A stretch of DNA of 64,000 nucleotides from Xylona heveae TC161 (GCF_001619985.1 NW_017264198.1:930001-994000), one strand, 5' to 3'; numbered from the stretch's first letter, positions 1-14,345 are shown. Numbers and translations are program-made. Notes: a model not told the origin generated them from the sequence alone.

Positions 1-264
1 GTGATTTTTTACTCATGTCGCCTAAGAAAATTTAGAATTATATCAATATATCTCAGTGCCCCGCTGGCTCTTATTCTACCATCTTGACATGTTGTTTTTC
101 CTTTCTGACCTTAATCGAATAAAAATGTTCAAGCCTCAAACATTCGCTTCATGTAACTCAAAAGAAAAGCAAAAGGGAAAGACACGACAGATCAGAAGAA
201 GCAAAGCCAAAAAAGAAAAGAGATGAAACAGACCAATAAATGAACAAACAAATGATTCTCTTCA

Positions 265-1806
265 CTATGACGCTTGCTTTTCTCGCATTTCCAGTTTTCC
301 ATTCATGCCAACAATACACCGCACGAGGTCCCAATCGTCGTTATTTCCGACCCAGTCGCAGACGACTATGCCCGTGGACCCATCGCCCTTGTCACCGCCC
401 GCTCCTGCGCCGTCCACTTGCGCATTCGCATCCGCATCAGACTCATTGTGTCTTCTGCACAAGTAGTCGATGACGGCAGGGTTCAGCTTCGCCGCGATCT
501 TCTCCGGCCAGCACCCGACTTTCCAGAAATTAGACGCGGACAGGAAATTGATATAGAGGGGTTGTTTTTCGCCCTCGGGCACACCAGCTTGGAGCGCCGA
601 GACTTCTCCTTCGCCGGCATTAGGAGGTAGTTGACAGACGCATTGGCCGGCCCGTTCGAGCTGCTGCGTGGAATACTCAATCTTCTTGTCGATGTTTTCC
701 GTCTCGAGGACCTCGCAAAAGTCCTGGACGCAGACGTCGCCGCCAGGACTCGTGTCGTGCGGGGTATTGTATGCCCAGGACTCGGCATTGATGCACCACC
801 CCGCACCGTCCCATTCGTGCTTGAGCCCGTCCTCGAGCACGAAGCGGCGCATGAGCACGATCTTCTTGCGGGCTTCTCCGAGCGTGGGGACCCGGGGCGC
901 GGTGAACCAGTGGTGGACGTCGCCGGCGTAATGGTCGCGCAGGATCCGGCCGAGCTGTTCGTCTGTGGCGTTGCCTGTGCCTTCGCGCTTGACGGACAGG
1001 ATGACGGTCTCGGAGGGGTTCTCGTTGAGGAAGTCTTGGACGACATTGACCAGGTCCCGGAAGTATTTGTTCCCCGTGAGGGAAATGGGAAACACGCCGT
1101 GCACGAGGATGAGCCCGTCCTTGGTCGGGTCAGCGGGGTTTTCGGGCTGGACGCGAATGTCGAAGAACCGGACGCCGTTCTCGAGCTGTTTGCGCGGAGA
1201 TACGGCTTGGCAGCGCACAGAAGGGAGGGCGCGGTGGCAGGTGGGCGAGTTGTGGGTGCCCGGGATGGAGAGCGCGGAGAGAGGCGTCTCGTCGCGTAGC
1301 TCTTTCATCCAGCTGGAGAGGTTGGCGGAGGAGAAGATGGCCAGGAACGAGTCCTGCGGGAGATAGATGGCCGTGTACGCATGTCGCGGGTCAGGGGTAA
1401 GTGGAACAAGAGTGGAAGAGGCGTTGCTCGGGGAAGGCACGTCGACGCGGTACCGCTGCGAGTCGGCTTCGAATGTAAGGCGCAGGATCTCGGGCCCGTG
1501 CTCGAGGTCCGTTTTGGAGGTAGAGAAGGATGGGATCGATATGGAGACCTCGTCGCGGGAGAAGGACTGCGAGGTCTCTGCTAATTGAGGCGCAGAGGGC
1601 CGTCGGGAAGCTTTGGGCCGAGGACTGTTATTGGGACTGAGAGTGGTAGTCGTGTTGCTGATGAAGTTTGTGAAAGGGCGGGTGATGTTGGCAATCCCAC
1701 TGGAAGGAGGTTCTTCAATGGTAGGCGCAGCGTAGCGTTCAACCACTTTCAATTCGAGAGGGGTAGAGGTGAGGTTGCGGATCGTGAGGGGCGGTGGAGT
1801 AGCCAT
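265..1806 (-). CDS. PLC-like phosphodiesterase (PI-PLC X domain)
   Basis: Single-exon gene of 513 aa starting at the ATG at 1806. Residues about 170-330 look like the X domain of phosphatidylinositol-specific phospholipase C. The family signature LSIPGTHNSPTC holds the first candidate catalytic His (H185), FFDIRVQ follows, and ILVHG holds the second His (H236). A helix-strand segment, FLNENPSETVILSVKREG, comes next. The first 160 residues are Ser/Thr/Pro-rich, with no signal peptide visible. There is no Y or C2 domain, so it resembles the bacterial-type or secreted-type X-only enzymes and not eukaryotic PLC-delta. The family cleaves phosphoinositides or GPI-like lipids; the real substrate is unknown. 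Both catalytic His residues appear present, so it is probably active. The C-terminus (CDWVGNNDDWDLVRCIVGMN) is Trp- and Asp-rich, as in fungal homologues. Confidence 0.85.
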   Translation of the reverse strand: MATPPPLTIRNLTSTPLELKVVERYAAPTIEEPPSSGIANITRPFTNFISNTTTTLSPNNSPRPKASRRPSAPQLAETSQSFSRDEVSISIPSFSTSKTDLEHGPEILRLTFEADSQRYRVDVPSPSNASSTLVPLTPDPRHAYTAIYLPQDSFLAIFSSANLSSWMKELRDETPLSALSIPGTHNSPTCHRALPSVRCQAVSPRKQLENGVRFFDIRVQPENPADPTKDGLILVHGVFPISLTGNKYFRDLVNVVQDFLNENPSETVILSVKREGTGNATDEQLGRILRDHYAGDVHHWFTAPRVPTLGEARKKIVLMRRFVLEDGLKHEWDGAGWCINAESWAYNTPHDTSPGGDVCVQDFCEVLETENIDKKIEYSTQQLERAGQCVCQLPPNAGEGEVSALQAGVPEGEKQPLYINFLSASNFWKVGCWPEKIAAKLNPAVIDYLCRRHNESDADANAQVDGAGAGGDKGDGSTGIVVCDWVGNNDDWDLVRCIVGMNGKLEMREKQAS

Positions 1807-3105
1807 GTTGTTGATTTTTTACCGTCTAGAGCGGGGATTTGCGTATGGGGGGGAATCGTGTGTGTCGCGTGAGGAGATACTGTATTTGTATAACTGCGCC
1901 CTGAATAAGACACAGAGTGGCAGTGGCGTTATCGGCTTGCTAGTCTTGTGTTGACGCCCAGGACATGCAGCACGAAATGAAGGCGGGGGATGGTCAGCAG
2001 CAACGGAAGAAAGTAAGGGATCAATTCAAAAGTATAAATGTAGGAAACACAAAAAAACTGAGTGTTGTGCAAAGCCAAATTAATCCCAGGGATGAGCCAG
2101 ATGGGGGGAGTTGTGCCAAGACGGCCCGAGGGTCAACAGTCCCATATATCCTGGTCGTTCTGTGTTCTGGTCGTCTCTTCCTCACCTGCCTCTCGTCTTG
2201 GCCGCGTCAGCGCTTGTTTTTAGTCTGTGTCCAGTTTGTTGCCAGAGCTGCGCAGAGCTGTGATTTCTTTTGAGAATCACGCAAAAGTAGGAGATTTGGT
2301 TCATGTATAACTCATGCATTTAAATTTTGTTGTATTCGCAACTATATATGACAATTTACTGTCAGAAGTCAGCAGAGCTCATGACGTCGTCTATTTGGGG
2401 TAACTTTGTTTGCGGGCGGTGAGAGCTGGACCGACCGCGGGAAGATCTCTAACTTAACTCCAGATCGACTTTAACCCTATAGGGCTACAACCGTCACATT
2501 CGCCCTTTTAATGCAGAAAATCAGAGGAATCTATCGTATCTTGCCCTGGTATCTTTAGCTAGTTCAGATCGGCTCAAATAAAAAAGTGAGAATATTGAGT
2601 AGAATTGAAGGTTTTGCAATTTTTTTGCACACCAAACACTCGTCTTCGCGCCCAGTTGCGAGAAGGGAGATGAAATCAGTCGCGGCACTCATGTTTGAAT
2701 ATTGTTTCGATCCGAGATTGTTGAGATCTTCCAGTTGAAAAGTCCAGTCACAAGCTATCTAGACACATGGACATGGATTGCAATTTGAACGTAAAGACTT
2801 CATTCCTCGTTCTCTCCATTGCAGCAATGTTAAAGACAAATAAATTGAAAAACATTCGCTGAGCTAGTAACGTAGAAAACCATCATGTCCGTGAGAGCCT
2901 TTTGCAAGCAAACGCCAGTACGCATCAATGCCGCCATATCGGTAAGCTCAACACTGCTGCAGCTATTACAATCGAAAAGAGAAAGAAGAAAGCCAATCCC
3001 ACTGTTCCCCATTTTCCGTACGCGCCATGCCTTAAATTTTGCGCCCTTGCAGTAACCATTTGCATCTCAAAGGGGGAAATAAAAAAAAAAGGCCGCAGAG
3101 TATGG
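1807..3105. other. Intergenic region upstream of the PLC-like gene
   Basis: No ORF here has a recognisable family. It should hold the promoter of the PLC-like gene and the 3' end of the zinc-finger gene. A CRE-like TGACGTC core lies at about 2382-2388. The rest is unremarkable A+T-rich spacer. Confidence 0.5.
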
Positions 3106-4460
3106 CTACTTCGCTGCCTTCACTGCCTCGGTCTCGCCTTCCTTGCGATACCATGGAGTGCCGCCAGTGAGCGGTAGTTTGGAGAAGTCATCAAGAAGCT
3201 GCTTCTGCAGACCATCCGGGGCATATCCAAATGTCTCTGCACATGCCAATTCAGCTTCCATGACATTCATCAGGACCAACTCCTTGGCCAGCCACTCCTG
3301 CTTACGCTTCGCCTCAAGGTGCTCAACTTCCGACCTGAGTTCTCGGTTTTCTTCCTCGTTCCAGTAGAGCTGGCGGCGAAGTAAGCGATATAACTGGTCC
3401 GGTGGCATGGCCAGTTCTTCTTCTGTAAAATGTACGTCGGGAGGATATTCATATGTGGAGACGTTTTGCTCCAGGTCGGGATCGGTAGTCGTTACAATGG
3501 TGGCATCATCATCGACATCTTCCTCATGGTTTTCATGCTTGGCTTTGGGCTGGTCACTCGGCGGCCGAGCTGGAAGAATGAGCTTGAGACGCTGACTGCG
3601 ATTGGGAGGATTGCCATGGTGCTTAGGCACTGGATCAGAGGGCCGAAGAGCCTCTGTCTCGTGAACCGTCCGCATATGTTTTGCGAGGGCGTCAGAGCGG
3701 GTGAATGAGCGATCGCATTCTAATCTCAAGTTAGATCTGAAGCAGTCCAACGTTTTGTATTAATGATATTTTGGAATGGCGCTAAGGGGAGTTTTGACCC
3801 GAGCAGAAAACACATTACCCTGCTCTCGCGCGAGCGGGCATTCAGGCAAACCTCCGACAAGCAAACCTTGGTAGAAACCCAGAAAAAGAACGTACCAGGT
3901 AGAGCACAGTAGAATGGCTTCTCGCGAGTATGACTTCGCATATGAGCTCTCAATGCATAGCCACTGGCATGAGGCATCCCTTTTCGACTACAATCCTCCC
4001 ACTCACAAGCATACTTTTTCTGACGTGTGCCAATGTGGTCGTCGTGAATATGGGTGACGAGATTGTCCATGTTGCCTAGGTCACCTTTGGGGCAACCGTC
4101 CCAACGACAGACAGTTATTTGTTCATGACCGTAAGCCTCTTCATCCTGGAGCTGTGATAATACACCGCTTGGCGAGCCAGGGATATCGCCCGAGGTGTCA
4201 GAGGAGATGTCGGTTTCTGTCTCATCCCCTTCATCGCCGTGAGCACCATTCTCATCATGTTCGTCATGACGAGGCCGATGAGAAGATGAATATGGGTGTC
4301 GCGCGTCCCATGAGGGACCACTGAGCCGCTGACGCTTGCTTGGAGGCATAGCGTGTTCAGGAACAGGGTCGCGTTCGTGCTCGTGCTCCTCAGTCTTGAC
4401 GTCGTCGGGGAAGTCCTCGGAGGACAGCTCGGAGAGAGGAGAGCCTGGAGATTCAGCCAT
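3106..4460 (-). CDS. C2H2 zinc-finger protein (possibly Iec1/INO80-type)
   Basis: Two exons, 4460-3896 and 3719-3106, give 392 aa. The intron is 176 nt (3895-3720). Splicing rebuilds a third finger across the junction (FYCALP + ECDRSFTRSDALAKHM), which strongly supports the model. There are three C2H2 fingers of the GLI/YY1 kind: about 118-142 (CRWDGCPKG), 152-176 (CEWEDC) and 185-207. An acidic, Ser-rich N-terminus precedes them, and a predicted coiled coil (EEENRELRSEVEHLEAKRKQ) follows. The finger order plus C-terminal helix resembles S. pombe Iec1 of the INO80 chromatin remodelling complex, but that assignment rests on memory of the architecture. A general DNA-binding transcription factor is the alternative. 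The start at 4460 (MAESPG) is preferred to the in-frame codon further upstream. Confidence 0.8.
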
Positions 4461-5139
4461 GATGGATGGTGGGAGGATATAGGAGTACGCGAGAGTTGCA
4501 GTGAATAAGATCAAGGAGACTTATTAGCGTCAAATGGATCGGGGTTTGGTGGGGTAAAGAAGATGGGCATCCACCAGGAGAATGGCGGAGCAACAATTCG
4601 ACTTCGGAACGTCGCGACTTTGGGACTTGAAGCTTTGTGACGGCTGTCGCTGTCCCTTGTCCCCGAATTACCCGCATTGACCAGAGCTCCGATTATGTCA
4701 GCAAAATCACTTTGTTCTTTCGCGTTTTTCCCTCTCCAGCTTTCTCTTCTCCCCTTCTCTACTACACGCATGGGCATGATTTTGTCCAATGAAAAGTTTA
4801 CAAGTCGATGCAGCTTGATACCAATAATTCTTGCTAATCATTACATGTCTATCAGATATAATTCTAGGTAAGCTTTAAATTGCATTTCTTTATCCCTCTT
4901 GAGTGATGAATAAAACATGAGTTCTGCAATTCGGACGGTTTCTATGTCAGGAAGCCGCAAGCCGACACCAAAACTACACTTGATCTGACATTTACATCTT
5001 TCATGTTGCCTTGCAATTTAAAATTCTCCATTCTATTCGGTCACTGACATCTGTTCAAACAGTAATAATATCAGAAATTACCACACATTCTTATAACTAC
5101 TGGCATCTTTCTCCTAAAAGTTACCCACTTGATTTCAGC
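4461..5139. other. Spacer between zinc-finger gene and aldo/keto reductase
   Basis: Contains the 5' region of the minus-strand zinc-finger gene and the 3' region of the minus-strand reductase. Short ORFs on both strands here show no family features. No repeat or RNA gene was seen. Confidence 0.45.
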
Positions 5140-6251
5140 CTAGGTCTCCGTCGGATGACCTGGGGCGTAGCGTCCTCCAGCGACTGGCAATTTCTTCAAG
5201 ATCTTCTCAATCTCCTCCAACTCCCTGTCCGTCAGCGTGACATCTACCATATTTTCAAGGACTCGCTCCTCGGTGGTGGCTCCTGGGATAGGAATAACCG
5301 TAGGCCGGCCAGGTTTGCCACTGAAGGACTTGACCCAAGCCAAGGCGAGCTGCGCAGGTGTGCAACCCTTGGCCTGAGCAAATTTTTGTAATTCAGCAAC
5401 CAGATCCAAGTTTTTGGAGAAAACATCTGGTTGAAAGCGGGGCATATGTCTGCGGAAATCACCCTCGGGGATATCATCAATCGACTTGATCTGGCCCGTC
5501 AAAAATCCTATACATCTGTCATTAGCATCCAGTGTTTTCGCAGCCTATTGTACTGGTTCTGAAATTCGTAAAACGTACCTCTGCCCAAAGGCGAATATGC
5601 CACAATCGGAATGCCCAACTCCGCACACGTGTCCATGACGCCATTATCCAAAATGTCCGTAGACCAGAGCGAGAGCTCGACCTCGACTGCGGAAATTGGG
5701 TGCACCTTTGCCGCTCGACGGATTGTCTCGGCTCTCACCTCGGACAGACTGATGCCTCCAAGCTTACCCGCCTTGACATATTCCGCCAAAGTCTCAACAG
5801 TAGCCTCCACGGGCGTATTGGCATCCTGGCGCGCGCATTCAAACAAATCCAAAAACTTCTTGCCGTCTAGGACACGCAGACACTCGTCCACGCTGCGACG
5901 CACATTGGCCGGGCTGCTGTCAGGCATGAACTTTTGAGAATTAAACGCGCCCTTGATGCTTAGCACAACCTTCTCGGCGTCTTCAGGGTACTGAGTAAAG
6001 TAGCTGTTCAGCAGGTGCAATGAATTGTAGGTCGGAGTGCCGTATAGCTCGCCGCCGTTCCAGAAGTTGGCGCCCTTGCTAAGTGCAGTACGCATGGCTT
6101 TGAAAGCTTGCTCTTTCGGGGCCGGTTCGGGTCGCCATGTTAGGCCTATGACCTCGTGTTAGTGTGCTTCTGGATCTAGACAAGAATAATGAAGCATACC
6201 CATCAATCCGTATCCCGTAGCACCCACTGGCTTTGATGTGAGGGAAGGCAT
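5140..6251 (-). CDS. Aldo/keto reductase (pyridoxal reductase-like)
   Basis: Three exons, 6251-6200, 6145-5579 and 5507-5140, give 328 aa, the usual size for the family. Both introns have GTATGC or GTACGT donors and TAG acceptors. The protein has the AKR fold. GATGYGLMG opens the barrel, and NWGGELYG-like residues (read here as NFWNGGELYG) carry the catalytic Tyr. AKAGKLGGISLSEV-like and AYSPLGRG segments follow, then the C-terminal NADPH-binding stretch VIPIPGATTEERV. It is closest in feel to S. pombe Plr1/YakC, which reduces pyridoxal to pyridoxine with NADPH in vitamin B6 metabolism. A general aldehyde reductase is also possible. The enzyme should be cytosolic; there is no targeting signal. 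Confidence 0.88.
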
Positions 6252-7747
6252 CTTAGGGAGGTTTGCGTATGAATTGTTTTGTTCTTTAGATACTGTTGTT
6301 TTAAAGTGTCCGTAATAGATTCAAATTTGAAGGAATCGAACACTGAAATTCAGTGCTTCGCAATGTTGTTTTATAACTGGTTTCAATTTCAAGACTTTCG
6401 AACCAACTTGCACCGTTTGCGGTGACGTTTATATATTGTTTCCCCGCGCCCTTTCGCGACCCAAACAAAACCCCAACTGGTTGCCCCTCAATAGGCATGC
6501 AGTCCGGAGGGAAAGGGATTATCAAAGCCATGGGTTTATCGTATCATACCGCTGCCCACTTAACTCCGTTACGTAGTATGCCCTTGCTCTGCGGTGGGAA
6601 AATAGTGACCCTGTCAGAAAATAGTCGAAATCATTGAACAAGCAGTCAGAAGCTTATTTTCTGACCTTGCATTTCCCCTCAAGTTTCAGTAGTACACAGC
6701 ACAAGTATTTCCCACCCCTCCAAGGGGTGATCTTAACTCCGAGCGAGAAATACACCGCTAAACTCGATTCATGAACTGTATGACACTGAACGATTTTCTG
6801 ACCGAGGGGACCTTGCTTCGGTTACTTTTTATCTCCATTCGGCGACAAAAATTCGCTGTCAGAAAGTAACGCCATCAATGGAAGCAACTCGATATCTGAC
6901 AGTATAAGCTTGATCCGATCAATTTGAAAGAGCCATCATGTGTAGCATGACGATTCAGACGATAGAAGGTGGTAAAAGAAATCACAATAGTCTGACGGCC
7001 CTGATCGCCAGCGACTTTCAGGAGCTCACGGAGACTGACAGATTGGAATCTGACTTCGACTATGTCACTTAAAATGACCAGAGATTCCCTAACGACTGTA
7101 GACATGTACTGAATCCGGAAAGAAAGAGAGCTTCAAAGTTTTGTCTCAGCCGTCAAAAAGGGTAATCCGGGATGCTCCCAATGGTCTAGGTACAAGCAAC
7201 AAACACATAAAATGACAGGGCCTGCGTACTATCTTCTTGCACTCGGTCAGCAAATGGAAGGCGAAGCATTCATGAATGCATCACATGAGCAGGATAGACA
7301 ACGCAATCAAGAAATTTACGTGGCCAAAGCCGGGATATATATATATTTGCCTTTACTGTCTAGTGGCAATTGAGTTAAAACTCACCACTGGACATTCCAT
7401 CCATCTATCTAGCTTGACCGTGGTTGAAGAGCCAAGTGTTGAACGCCAGCGCTGACAAAGATAGATGCGTTGAAGAATTTCTTTTCCGCCCGTATCAGAC
7501 ACCAAATGTCCTTACTCATAGAAGTTAAAAAAAAAAAAAAGAAGCTATTGCAAAACAAAGAGTCCCGTTGAAGGACAAATGCTTTTCCGTAGATCATGCC
7601 CTCATGAATTAAATGTTGAAATTTACCCACTCACGCACCCATCGTGAGACCTAGCGCCCAAGAGTTTTTCATAGAGTGACAAAAGGGAATATTAACGTGA
7701 AAGAAAAGGAGTGGCATGATACACATGAAATGTGACGGTGAAGGTGT
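6252..7747. other. 1.5 kb intergenic region with scattered CTGTCAGAAA motifs
   Basis: No coding signal recognised. Copies of CTGTCAGAAA or its complement occur at about 6611-6623, 6655-6664 (inverted), 6793-6803 (inverted) and 6856-6868, and further CTGAC cores follow to about 7040. A 15-nt poly-A run lies near 7510-7523. It includes the promoter of the aldo/keto reductase and the 3' flank of the SAH hydrolase gene. Confidence 0.45.
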
Positions 7748-10503
<2,756 letters not shown>

Positions 10504-11587
10504 ATGTCGAGCTCCAATCTTGGCTTGAGAATGATAAAATCTACAGGAGCGATAATGTTTTCGTCAAGGCGAACTCTTACCAGATGCTCAATTGCGGATC
10601 CTGTGCCATATCTATTTTGCCAATGTCGCGGTCTGCGCACATCGGCCGATCGAAGTACCGCAGGCGCTCCAAATGCTCCCGGCGGCAAGAAGGACGGGGA
10701 GTTCGTCCCTGCGCCATTGGGACGGCCAATCGGCTTGTCTGCAAAGCCTGAAGCTGGACAAAATACTGGAATTGATAATCGGACATGGCGCCAGAAGCGG
10801 GAGGATTTTGTCAATTATGATAAACATTTGGAGAGACGAGAGAAATTGTGAGTTTCCGGAGCCACTGAAGATACCACAGGTTTTCTCTGACCGAACGTCG
10901 TCACGCAGAACGAAGCAGGTAGCAAAGCCATACTTTCGCGAGTGGTCAAATATGCGATATTCAAAGGGAAAGTCCTTCATATCAAATCCGAGACTCTTTC
11001 GTGCCGACAAAGCGCTCTACTTCCCCAATTTCCACGGCACAACACTTGCGTCTCCCAAACAAGCAATGGATACGACGCCCGTTTTAGAGAACAAGGTCTC
11101 CATTATCAGTGTCTTTTCTGGCACATGGGCAGAGAGACAGACGTCATCATTTATTAGCGAAAATGATAATCCTGAACTTCAAGAGGTGCTCAAGGACGGT
11201 GCTGGAATTGCGCAGAATGTGTACATTAATGTTGAAGAAAATGCGCTGAAGGCCGGATTGATTCACATATTTATGTCCGGCATACGAAAGCAGCTGCCTG
11301 AAGATGCTCACAGGCGATATTTCCTTGTCAGAAGGGGCCTGACAGATGACATTCGCGACTCGATCGGATTGCTCAATAGCAAAGTCGGATACGTATACCT
11401 GGTCGACAGCGACTGCAAGATCAGGTGGGCAGGAAGCGGCGTTGGGGATGCGGAAGAGAAGGAGGGGCTGGCAAAAGGAGTAAGACGATTAATCGACGAA
11501 TGGAGGAAGAAGAGCCAATCTGGTTCTGAGAAGAACACCCCTATAGTCGAGGAGATTGAGGAGAAAGCGGCCGCGACTGCCGCATAA
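10504..11587 (+). CDS. ATP10: Mitochondrial ATPase assembly factor ATP10
   Basis: Two exons, 10504-10847 and 10909-11587, give 340 aa; the intron is 61 nt. The CGCAG acceptor at 10908 is the one that keeps the frame, giving ERREKLTKQVAKPYFREWSN. The N-terminus is Arg/Ser-rich and fits a mitochondrial presequence. The ATP10 domain follows, with NMRYSKGKSF, ALYFPNFHGTTL, a thioredoxin-like VSIISVFSGTWAERQT segment and VGYVYLVDSDCKIRWAGSG near the end. ATP10 is an inner-membrane chaperone that helps subunit 6 join the F0 rotor. In-frame ATGs at 10531 and 10555 are alternative starts that would shorten only the presequence. The gene ends 180 bp before the convergent GOS1 gene. Confidence 0.92.
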
Positions 11588-11767
11588 TTTAAAGAAAGAT
11601 GACAACGCTCATAAGAAAGGTATATAATGTACATTAATGCTATAACCATCCCTCCTTAACGCCTCGGCAAAGATAGAACCAAAACTCCATGTGTGATCAA
11701 ACCCGATTATGTAGGATTCCATCTTCAAGGCCCTGCTCAGAGAGTTCTCGGGGTCGGTGCGGCACGT

Positions 11768-12558
11768 TTACAGAAGAAAGAAGAAGACTAAAAAGCAGAA
11801 GGCGATGAAGCTGCCTAGAATTATGCCGTCTCTTCGTTTTTTGGCGCCTATTCGTCCAATTAGGCTATTGATGCCGGGCACTTGGCTCGCCGCGGAGACG
11901 ATTCTGCGGTTAATGCTCGCCAGCGTCTCCCGCTGCAACCCAAAACTCTCATTGATCGCATACGCCTGACTGAGAACACTATCGGCAACATTATGGCTGC
12001 GGTCTAGTCTGGTTCTCTCGTCCAACATATAGTCCGCTTCGGCAGCTTCTGGGTTCGAGGAACGATAAGCGTTGATATCGGACCGTACATTCGACAGGAG
12101 GTTTGCTCGATTACGAGCTTCTTCAATGTTCGATTTAATGCGAGTAAGCTCTCGACGATGGTCCTGAAGGATCTCTCTGTGCCGGGACAGGTTATTTTGT
12201 TTGAGCGCTGAAGCTGTGAGCGCAGCTTCGGAGTCTAACAGACGAGACAGTTGGCCGATGAGTGACTCGCGCTGATAAGTGTCAGAAAGAATGGCTATTG
12301 ATGTTTTGATCATGAGAGTAATCTATACCTTTTCGAATACTTCCTCTAGCTGCGACTCGATCTTTCGCTCATCCTCTGTTGGTTTTGGCGGGATGTTCGG
12401 CACCGAGGCATATTGCGAGTAAGTATGGAAGAGGGTCTCGGTCTAGAAGTGTGAGCCGGGTACACATAAAAGCGTATAGTATAGGATATTACCTGAGTCT
12501 CCAATGATCGAGCTTGCTGTCGTAGCTGAGCCCAGCCTGAGCCCGCTGAGGAAGTCAT
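11768..12558 (-). CDS. GOS1: Golgi Qb-SNARE GOS1
   Basis: Three exons, 12558-12493, 12442-12329 and 12271-11768, give 227 aa, matching Gos1/GOS28 length (yeast 223). Introns are 50 and 57 nt. The N-terminus GSGWAQLRQQARSLE is typical of the family. The Habc-like helices contain SLIGQLSRLLDSEAAL and LQDHRRELTRI. The SNARE heptads run through DSVLSQAYAINESFGLQRE, with a central Gln, and a C-terminal membrane anchor (IILGSFIAFCFLVFFFLL) ends the protein. It acts in intra-Golgi and endosome-to-Golgi fusion with Sed5, Ykt6 and Sft1. The start lies 293 bp from that of the divergent RPL35 gene. Confidence 0.95.
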
Positions 12559-12851
12559 ATTGCTGGTGCTGTCGGGATCATTGCTTGTTGCCTCACGATG
12601 ATATCGATCGCAGTTGCTCTCGTACACATCAGCTCCGGATACGGTAAGCGACTAGGCCGATCGGCGCACGGATAAGGAGCATGGCAACCAGAGTAGCCCA
12701 AAAGCGAAGCACCCATCAAAATAAGTTAGCGCAGCCTCGCTTAGAGCGGGCTTTCAAACCCTAGAATTTGCCCACCAAATTGGCGAATATCGCAAATCGA
12801 CACTGCGACCAGCAACCAACCAACGACCACCGCCCGTGCCCTACGTTCAAG
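12559..12851. promoter_or_regulatory. Bidirectional promoter between GOS1 and RPL35
   Basis: This 293-bp spacer must carry both promoters. It contains AAACCCTAG at about 12755-12763 and an inverted CCAAT box (ATTGG) at about 12779-12783. ACCCTA-type elements are known in ribosomal-protein promoters of several fungi (Tbf1/HomolE-like). The functional reading is inference. Confidence 0.4.
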
Positions 12852-13558
12852 ATGGTGAGAAATACGGCTTCGAATCGTCGTGATGGATGAATATGGGGTC
12901 AGGCTAACGTTTGTCAATTTTTCCGCAGTCGTCCGGCAAAGTTAGGACCAACCAGCTCTGGGGCAAGAACAAGGAGGAGCTCAAGAAGCAACTCGATGAG
13001 CTGAAGACTGAGCTGGGTCAGCTGCGCGTGCAGAAGATCTCTGGAGGCGGCGCTACCAAGTTGAACAAGATGTACGTTTGAATCGATCTCGAATTTTACG
13101 AAACTTTTTGCGTCCAGGACCGAACGATGGGAAGGAAGGCATCGATGGATCGGCGCACGATTTCAACCGAATCAAAGAAGAACAGAGTCTAATATGGTTT
13201 CACTCGACAGTCACGACCTCCGCAAGTCGATCGCTCGGGTCCTTACCGTCATCAACCACAACCAGCGGGCTCAGCTGCGCTTGTTCTACAAGAACAAGAA
13301 GTACCTTCCCCTGGACCTCCGCGCCAAGCAGACTCGCGCCATCCGGAGACGGTTAACGAAGCACGAGGCTACCCTTGTGACGGAGAAGCAGAAGAAGAAG
13401 CAGGTGCACTTCCCTCAGCGGACTTTCGCCGTCAAGGTGCGTGAGAACTCTTGATTTCCCGGAGGATTGGAGAATTACAAGGCCAAACTCGGTCTCTACT
13501 ATCTTTCTGGGGTTTGTCGAGGATAATTGGCTGACTGTAGACGCAGGCTCAGGCTTAA
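12852..13558 (+). CDS. RPL35: 60S ribosomal protein L35 (uL29)
   Basis: Four exons are proposed: 12852-12854 (ATG alone), 12929-13071, 13211-13436 and 13547-13558, giving 127 aa. The first intron directly follows the start codon, a frequent pattern in fungal ribosomal-protein genes. The product begins [19 protein letters not shown], then [20 protein letters not shown], and ends with the basic [14 protein letters not shown]. It sits at the exit tunnel of the large subunit. The last intron is the least certain. Splicing at GTGCGTGAG gives the ending FAVKAQA; reading through gives FAVKVRENS with a stop at 13454. The spliced end fits family length and the usual FAVKA ending better. Confidence 0.93.
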
Positions 13559-14345
13559 GGGTATGCATTAGCGGCTGGTGTTCTTGGGGCCGGGTACTGG
13601 GTCCAAGATTTACTGGATTTTCGGTGTACCTTACCAGTTTATGAATAAAACAATCAAGGGCCATCGTTTTCGGTACAATGACTTTGAGTGAAAACTTGGC
13701 TATAGTGCTTTGAGTGTGCATTTCATATAGGATGCGAACTTTTGTCTTCAATCCGTGGATCCTCCCCTGCCAATCAGTTCCTCGATTATATTCCGGCAGT
13801 TTTTTTCTCGATCTCATTAAAGAACGACTCCGACGTGGGCTTCTGATTTGAAAAGCAACCATTGCTCCCGGCCTCTCGCCCTTCTTCGCAAACAATGTGC
13901 CGCATCATTTCGATCCTGGAACAGAAACGTCGACATAATCGAAGAACCATCGTCTAATAACGATTGCTGCGCAAACCTTTCTAGATCACTTGCGCGATCG
14001 TTTGAATTTTCCCAGTCTTCCACCGATGCCGGAGCGATTGTTCCTCGTAGGGTCTCCTGTTATCTGCGAAATTCTGTGAATCATCTCCCAGATCCATTAG
14101 TATGCAGAGTTGATAGGCAGTGCGCGGAAGTATCGTGTGTCTGTATTCGTAGCCAAATCCAGAGGGATGCAAGGATCTTCGTGTCCTCGGTCATGGCAAA
14201 GCCGACGGCAGCCGGGCCCTAAGCGATCCCCGGTAAATGCGCAACAAGACCCTGTCTAAACCCCATTCCCCGCAATCCGTTAAATACGGGGATCATTTAT
14301 TTAATGTGAAGATGTCGTTGACATGATGTGAAGCAGAAGTTAAAG
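13559..14345. other. Spacer between RPL35 and BCKDH E2
   Basis: 787 bp holding the RPL35 3' UTR and the promoter of the next gene. Short overlapping ORFs on both strands (for example 13848-14222) show no conserved features. No RNA gene or repeat was recognised. Confidence 0.45.

Noticed and set aside
631-1299. Plus-strand ORF of 222 aa across the PLC-like gene
   Set aside because: Antisense to the conserved X domain with no family signature of its own.
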